Shown here: piece after piece, positions 20,381 to 25,663 of the stretch | How the letters are laid out: each line of letters opens with the position of its first letter | Numbering within the stretch: position 1 is the first letter of the stretch | Assembly (NCBI GenBank): GCA_000969725.1 | Contig: JXSR01S047580.1 | Source: Ophiothrix spiculata | Lineage: Eukaryota > Echinodermata > Ophiuroidea > Amphilepidida > Ophiotrichidae | Reading direction: 5' to 3' (one strand) | Length of the DNA: 25,663 bases | The notes under the pieces: generated by a model | What the model saw: the letters and a program-made list of their open reading frames with translations, nothing else | What the model was told of the DNA's origin: nothing | The model's database searches: none | Program-made: the position numbers and the translations under genes

Positions 20381-20450
20381 CTTTCCTGAAAAATAAAACT
20401 TGCCAAACACACGAGTATTGCTTCCCCGTATGCGTTAATACAGAGTGCAA
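20381..20450 (-). CDS. Candidate exon B of an unrecognised spliced gene
   Basis: Minus-strand acceptor ATCATTGTTATTGTTCAG|TT and donor GGAAAG|GTAAGGAC bound 70 bases, both close to consensus. In phase with exon A (split codon T|TT, Phe) it reads ALCINAYGEAILVCLASFIF, then QE and a split Ser/Arg codon. This peptide is hydrophobic and could span a membrane. The intron to exon A is 150 bases and to exon C 144 bases, so the spacing is regular. One alternative frame is also open, so the frame choice rests on phase continuity. No family recognised. Confidence 0.38.
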
Positions 20451-20601
20451 CTGAACAATAACAATGATACGTCAATGTTACCAACCGACCAATAAGATCA
20501 ACTTTTTAAAGCCTATTATTTCTATCACAATATTTCATTGATAAAATTCACTTGAAAACATACATTTCATACATGTGCCATGGTGATATATTAGCACTCA
20601 C

Positions 20602-20638
20602 AATACAACTTTGGTATTTCAGATATCTCTATTGCATG
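20602..20638 (-). CDS. Candidate exon A (37-nt micro-exon) of an unrecognised spliced gene
   Basis: Minus-strand acceptor GTCATTTTTGTATATTTCAG|C and donor TTGTATT|GTGAGTGC bound 37 bases. Only one frame is open (HAIEISEIPKLY plus one base), and this fixes the phase used for exons B and C. It lies just inside a tRNA-like SINE fragment on the same strand, so exonisation of repeat-flanking DNA is possible. The upstream partner exon was not found; a 621-bp transposon starts 145 bp further up. Confidence 0.33.
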
Positions 20639-20659
20639 CTGAAATATACAAAAATGACC

Positions 20660-20760
20660 AAATTAGGGTTGCTGGAGATGCTGGAATTTGAACTGGCACC
20701 CAGGAAATAATCAACAACGTACCCCAACTCCTGCCTACCACACCTTTAACACAACCTAAA
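20660..20760 (-). repeat. Possible tRNA-derived SINE fragment
   Basis: Read on the minus strand, GTTCAAATTCC (20683-20693) matches the RNA polymerase III B-box pattern GGTTCRANNCC. About 40-50 bases upstream lies GTGGTAGGCAGGAG, which weakly resembles an A-box. The minus-strand translation VPVQIPASPATLI is of the kind that tRNA-like SINEs give. I cannot fold it into a full cloverleaf, so it is not called a tRNA gene. Confidence 0.3.
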
Positions 20761-20782
20761 CACACACACCAAATAAGAAAAG

Positions 20783-21403
20783 TTAAAGGGGCATTGGACA
20801 AAATTTCAAAATTGTATTTGGGGATGATTTACACTTATTAGAAAATAACATAATTACCAAATACTGGGAAAATGTTGATCAAAACCTTCTAATTTTATTT
20901 TGTATGTTAATCTTGGGTATGAGGCTATTCTCGAAACGTATGTATTGATGCTATAGAACTTTTCAAAACACGACTATCCGAGAATTTCCGAAGCTGATTT
21001 TACATGAATTTTATCATGAAAGAGACGGATATTTGTTTGTAAAACATTCCCTAAACATCATAGATTGCATATATAAATCAAAATTTTTAGTTTGCATTAG
21101 ATCTCCTGAAAAGCCAATCAGGCTGGCCAATCTTAAAGTTTCAACTCGAGGTGGCAGACTATTCATCATACATTGTCGGCAACGATAATTAAAAATAAAA
21201 GGTTATCTAAATATTTTGATATAATAATAATAATTCCGGCATTTATACCAATTGCGCCTTTTATAGTGTTTGAATTTTGACAAAGAAACTTTGCATACTG
21301 CCATTATTATCGCTAATGCTTTAAATGACGCAAAAACTTGAAATGTTTGGGAAAAGGTTTGGGAATGATGCTTGTCCAATGAACTTGTCCAATGCCTCTT
21401 TAA
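20783..21403. mobile_element. 621-bp TTAA-flanked element (piggyBac-like, non-autonomous)
   Basis: The left end TTAA-AGGGGCATTGGACAA and the right end TTGTCCAATGCCTCT-TTAA are inverted repeats flanked by TTAA on both sides, the target duplication typical of piggyBac transposons. The right end has a doubled subterminal word, CTTGTCCAATG at 21371 and 21384. The interior has no transposase frame (the minus frame at 21203-21421 crosses the end and is chance). A lone similar terminus lies at 12543. Confidence 0.75.
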
Positions 21404-21832
21404 TAGTAATTTTGATGACAATGATTACACACATGGGCAAACTTAAATGAACTTGCAAGAAACTCTTAATTTATAATTTATCCTGAGAATCTGTGGAGTT
21501 GATCAGTAGGTGATAAATCTAATGGATCAGCCTGTCCATCTCCGGTCCATCTCAGATCTCAGCATCATTACAGACTTGGAAAAGGTCCCTCCCTGTCAAA
21601 ATCTTGTTGTGATAACCTCATGAAATATTGCTTTGTGTCAGATAGAATAGGCAGGAACTTATGGAATGCTTTGCTCTATATAGGCCTATCACTAATTCTT
21701 AAAATGGATGGACGGACAATTCAAAAACTAATTCTGAAGTCAAGAAGGGGAATGAGGTTAAATTAATATTCCAAGCTCATATTTAGGTCAGATTTAGGTT
21801 TAGGTTTTAAGAATATGGCCAAGTTGGGATTA
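21404..21832. other. Non-coding sequence, no gene seen
   Basis: AT-rich DNA with short repeats of TTTAGGT (AGGTCAGATTTAGGTTTAGG around 21786). No frame or RNA can be supported. Confidence 0.4.
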
Positions 21833-21835
21833 ATT

Positions 21836-22054
21836 CACTGTAAAGTGAAAGTTCCTCGTTTTGGAACTAGTACTCGTTTTTCTAAAACGAGTAGGGTACT
21901 CGTTTTTTCTAAAACGAGTAACAAAACAAGTAGCAAAACAAGGCAATAACCTTGTTTTGCTACTTGTTTTATTCCTCGTTTTAGAAAAACGAGTACCCTA
22001 CTTGTTAGAAGAACGAGGACTAGTTCCATAACGAGGAACTTTCACTTTACAGTG
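21836..22054. mobile_element. 219-bp nested palindrome, ends CACTG/CAGTG (CACTA-like?)
   Basis: The element is an almost complete palindrome centred at about 21945: CACTGTAAAGTGAAAGTTCC at the left is answered by its complement at the right. Each arm also contains smaller palindromes, ACTCGTTTT-TCT-AAAACGAGT (21872) and a second copy at 21898, so alternative cruciforms can form. ATT lies on both sides (21833-21835 and 22055-22057), a 3-bp duplication. CACTG ends with a 3-bp duplication would fit the CACTA/EnSpm superfamily, an inference from ends only. The minus frame at 21835-22029 (Leu/Val-rich) only translates the palindrome. Confidence 0.75.
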
Positions 22055-22057
22055 ATT

Positions 22058-22748
22058 GGCTTTTAGCATTTATGGGGCTTTCATGCTATTCAAACATATT
22101 TTTACACATTATTAAGAAATATGGCTATATGATGCCCCCCCCCCCCCCCACATACACCACCCTCCAAAGCCATCCCTGGATCCACCACTCAGTTCAGTTC
22201 AATAGTATCAGGTACCTGAAACACCAAACTACTCCATAGTACCCCTAAGGGAACTTGTGACTCATTGTAAAACGCAAAGTCTGTTTCTTCTGCTCCATTT
22301 GGGAAAACCAAGGCATGTGGGCTATTTGGGATAACCCATGTTTTGAGGCATTTGTTTAGACAGTTGAATCATCATCACCTTGAAGTAATCGAATCAATCA
22401 AGAACATTTTAGTCTTTTAAAATGGATCTTTAGTATGCGGTTTCCAAATAACATTCATTTTGTCAGTCCGACAGAAAATACATTTTTTCCTGGTAGACCT
22501 AAGTTCAAATAGGCTGTAGAGATCATATTTGCAAATATTATGTTTGACATTTTTACTTGCAGTGTAATGAGCAAATTATATCTCACAAAAATGTCCCTAC
22601 AAATATACTTCTTAAAAAAAGGGGTGTGGTGAGCATAAACGTAATATTGTTTTGTTCTGGCCATGTCTCTAGAGGGCAGACTGTCTGAATACAGTGCACA
22701 TACCAGAAAGAAGCATCTTTATCATGTCTATTTCCCAACCATTGCCTG
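22058..22748. other. Non-coding sequence with a C15 tract
   Basis: A run of 15 C lies at 22135-22149, followed by CCCTGGATCCACCACT near 22175, a word that often ends interspersed repeats. Nothing else is supported here. The long minus-strand frame 22583-23059 begins inside the element at 22751 and reads through its left arm, so it is not a gene of this stretch. Confidence 0.4.
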
Positions 22749-22750
22749 TA

Positions 22751-24128
22751 CAGGGTGTCCCAGAAAGAATTAACTCCTAGCTTTGACGGGTTATAACTTT
22801 GAAAAAATACTATGCAATCACAAAATTTAAATTGAAATATAATGTACAGGTCATAGACTATTTTGGGTATGAAAATCAGGTGATATGGTTCAATGGTTTT
22901 GATGATATGCTCGATTGCGTTACAAGTGGTGTAAAAGGCTTCTGTCCAAGTTTCAATTTTGAAGGAAGGGGGGTCTAAGGTTTTGCCCCGCTTCATAAAA
23001 ACGCAAAAGAAACCGGGCAAATGCATTTGGGTAATCTCTTTTACATCTTTTGCGGTCATTTTGATGAAAAAACAAGAGGGGTACCACCTTAGGTGGGGTT
23101 AGAGTAGGCCGTCAAAGTTGGGGTGTAGGGGGAGGGGGGTTGGGGAAATCCCGGACATTTTTTAAGTCGCCATTTTGAAAAATTTATACATGCTATAAGA
23201 CTAAAACTTACAAGACATGTTATAATCATCACTTCCCTTCCTAATTACCAAAAAAATCGACGAAAATCCGTTATTTAAAAGTTTTATAGCAAAATTTTGA
23301 TTTTTAGTGACCGTTTTGCCATAATGCAATTTTGCCTGATTTTCCAATCTGAAAGTAGTTTATGACGTCATAATTACGCAACACCTTGGCCGATTTTCTT
23401 AATCTTAGTATCGTTGGATAGGGGAGGATCATACCTATCTATTAATAGCAAAACCAAGTTCATAGGGATTCCGTTCTAAACTATTCGGGGGTTGCAACAC
23501 CCCCTCCCTTCGGAGGATGTGTTACAATAAATAGCTCAGGAGGACAAGGGTTAACACTTCTTATAAGTCAATTTACCTATTATAGATACTATGTTTATCC
23601 CTCCAAGTGTACTAAAAGTACGTGGTGATTCACTGAATACATTTTAATGTATAAAATTCAAAAAAATGAATAAATAAAACACACACCCCATTTCACCCAA
23701 CTCAACCCCCAACACACACTTCCATATATACCTGAAATATGTATTCTTTTTAATAATTGATAACTATTAGAATGCTGTTTAGTACCCGTCAATTGATCCT
23801 GAATATAATAAGGTGATTAATGAACATTCCACATCTTATATTTTACGTATTTCTTTATTTTGAGAAATAAAAGTTAAGGTTTAAATTGAGTTTTGAAGGA
23901 AATATCTGTCTGATCATCAATATTGAAACTTGGACAGAAGTCTTTTACACCGCTTGTAACGCAATCGAGCATATCACCAAAACCATTGAGCCATATCACG
24001 TGATTTTTATACACTAGATAATCTATGACCTGTACATTATATTTCAAGTTAAATTTTTTGATTTCATTGTATTTTGTAAAAGTTATGACCCGCCAAAGGT
24101 AGGAGTTAATTCTTTCTGGGACACCCTG
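22751..24128. mobile_element. 1378-bp element with 212-bp inverted arms (Tc1/mariner-like termini)
   Basis: The ends CAGGGTGTCCCAGAAAGAAT and its complement are flanked by TA (22749-22750 and 24129-24130). The inverted arms run 212 bp on each side (22751-22962 and 23917-24128) at roughly 85% identity. One frame (NVQVIDY...GDMLDCVTSGVK) is open through the inner part of both arms. Their differences are mostly non-synonymous, and the left arm has stops further out, so selection on a protein is not indicated. The 950-bp interior has G-rich and C-rich patches (23095-23150, GGGGGTTGCAACACCCCC near 23488) and no recognisable transposase. It may hold a nested, older repeat. Confidence 0.8.
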
Positions 24129-24130
24129 TA

Positions 24131-25203
24131 CATCATTTAAGATATATAAACATTTCAATGCATTCAGCTGAACAGATGGGACTCAATATTGGCAGTAGAA
24201 TTTTAATCTATAAGATGAGAATACAGCAATGTGGCTTTCATTTTGAAGGACATCAATATAATTGGTATTCTCAAGATTTTCAATCATATAAAACATCCAA
24301 AAATAATGAAGGCAAAAAAAATCTTCATGATTTACATTTTCAAAATGTTTGAATAAAGTTAAAAACTTTCAAAAATGAGGCACAAATAAAACATGGATGA
24401 ACATGACACATAATTTGTTTTTGGACTACATAAAGATTTAAAACAGTACATGACTGTGAACCAAATTTTCTGAGGGATTTGATTTCGAAAATTTAAGAAT
24501 GCACAAACTTGCAAAATTAAATACTCCATCAATATTTTTCTCCGATTATCTATCGTTTTGCAAAATATTTTAAGACAAAAAAAAAAAACCTTAGTGAAAA
24601 ATCATCTGTTGGGAGAAACGTCTATGAAGGCCGAAACAAAAAATAATAAAGTAAAAACATATGCTTGCTGAGTTCAGATCTTCAACATATATTGTAAAAA
24701 AAATACAATATGGTCAGCCTTGCCACGGGCCTTGCCATGCGTTTTTCCAAGCATCAAAATCAATAGAAATGCAGAAAACCAACTTTATTAAATATTACAA
24801 AGCTATTGTAGGAACATAATGTCAAAACATAATTAAGTTTACATTATTAAAATTTCAAAATGCATAACACGTTCTACTCTCACATATAATCAATTTCATA
24901 TATTTTTCCAATATACCAAAGTACTGAAACAATTTCTTCTGAACTTGAAAACCAATTTTGTACATGTATCGTGTGTGCACTTAATGATATTACGCTCATT
25001 TGATTCAGTGAGTCATTGTTATGATTATGAGCTGGTGTATAATTTGTAAGTTGTAAGCGTTCACAACTCAATTCTGTAAATGCGCTAATGACTAGGCCGG
25101 TCCTTCAACCTCCAAAATTCCATCTTATGATGAGCACTATGATAATGCTTCCGGCCACTAATTAAGGTGCCTCTAGGCAATCTTACGCATTATATATTGA
25201 CAG
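24131..25203. other. AT-rich sequence, no gene assigned
   Basis: A minus-strand frame at 24880-25071 (starting SCERLQLTNYTPAHNHNNDS) has more balanced composition than most and ends just short of a donor-like GTGAGAG. An acceptor-like TTGTTTCAG lies inside it. I do not recognise the peptide and cannot link it to another exon. Otherwise only A/T-rich DNA and an A12 tract near 24580. Confidence 0.3.
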
Positions 25204-25493
25204 GGCCAAAAAGAAAAAAAATATTGTTTGTCCTCATCTGCCCTCGTCTAAATTTTGAAGATTTGAAGATAGTTTTTACTTTGATATAGAAAGCTTATGG
25301 AAGACAAGTATACTAAAAATTAGTCTAAAACTAGACCTGAATGTATAATACTATTACTTGTAAATTTTTATAAGTTGTGTTAGATCCCATTTGTAAGCTT
25401 TTGTAATGTTTGTGATGACTGCTGAAAATTAAAAAAAAAAGCTTAATCCCACTAACCTAAACCTACACAAACAACTACATTTTATTTTTGGCC
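25204..25493. mobile_element. Decayed possible relative of the GGCC-ended MITE
   Basis: The left end GGCCAAAAAGAAAAAAAATA, continuing TTGTTTGT, resembles the terminus of the element at 13677-14050. At the far side CAAACAACTACATTTTATTTT, ending TTGGCC, is an imperfect inverted counterpart. The span would be about 290 bp. No TTA duplication is visible (flanks CAG and CAC), and the A-rich composition makes part of the match cheap, so this is tentative. Confidence 0.35.
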
Positions 25494-25663
25494 CACGGCT
25501 ATATTTTTGGTAATATTATTACTGGTTTGAAAAGAAATATGTTGTATAAGAACATAATACCTCATTTTCGGAGTTTAACAAGGTTCAACATTTTCAAAGG
25601 AAAAAAATGGTCTCCCTAAAACTGGGATCTCTCATGGTTTATATCTTTTAAAAAATGCCCACT

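Noticed and set aside
20683-20740. tRNA gene on the minus strand
   Set aside because: A B-box-like word is present, but no cloverleaf with acceptor and anticodon stems can be formed; kept only as a possible SINE fragment.
21835-22029. 64-codon Leu/Val-rich minus-strand frame that looks like a membrane protein
   Set aside because: It is a translation of the palindromic element; the Leu/Val repetition comes from its repeated CTCGTTTT words.
22583-23059. 158-codon minus-strand open frame, the longest in the window
   Set aside because: It starts inside the 1378-bp element, reads through its left inverted arm in a different register from the arm's shared frame, and leaves through the terminus into flanking DNA. 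No domain is recognisable.
1-25663. CRISPR array, bacterial operons or prophage
   Set aside because: There are no regularly spaced repeats with unique spacers, no ribosome-binding-site/ORF architecture, and coding density is almost nil.

Overview
The window reads as non-coding, AT-rich DNA from an animal genome, not bacterial or viral DNA. There are no long open reading frames, no ribosome-binding-site/ORF organisation and no operons. What the sequence does show is a dense set of short inverted-repeat elements with small target-site duplications, simple repeats, and a few short stretches bounded by spliceosomal GT/AG signals. The mix of element types (TTAA-AGGG..., TA-CAGGGTGTCCC..., TWA-GGG/GGCC... 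and long fold-back elements) resembles marine invertebrate genomes, and an echinoderm or similar deuterostome is my best guess. This is inference and I cannot confirm a species.

Layout. 1-4.6 kb: two related families of non-autonomous inverted-repeat elements (copies at 15-272, 2352-2784 and 4338-4591) and a 63-bp tandem duplication. 4.6-9.3 kb: mostly plain AT-rich sequence with degenerate repeats near 8.0-8.5 kb. 9.3-9.7 kb: a hairpin/direct-repeat block and a clean 131-bp element with a TAA duplication. 10.8-12.7 kb: a degenerate repeat, an internally deleted family-A copy, a possible CTCF-like site and a lone TTAA-type element end. 13.6-14.2 kb: a 374-bp GGCC-ended element next to a 39-bp tandem repeat. 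16.3-17.8 kb: three fold-back or inverted-repeat elements in a row, one of them a 527-bp near-complete hairpin filled with GATTGA/GAGTGA-type hexamers. 19.5-19.9 kb: a tandem duplication of about 183 bp. 20.1-20.7 kb: a possible small spliced gene on the minus strand. 20.8-24.1 kb: a 621-bp TTAA-type element, a 219-bp nested palindrome and a 1378-bp TA-type element with 212-bp inverted arms. 25.2-25.5 kb: a decayed possible relative of the GGCC-ended element.

The best lead for an undescribed gene is on the minus strand, where three short candidate exons (20602-20638, 20381-20450, 20150-20236) each have good acceptor and donor signals. Their only phase-consistent frame stays open through all three and encodes a hydrophobic, unrecognised peptide. 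No protein in the window could be named, and no transposase was found inside any element, so all the mobile elements appear non-autonomous. The window probably lies in an intron or between genes.
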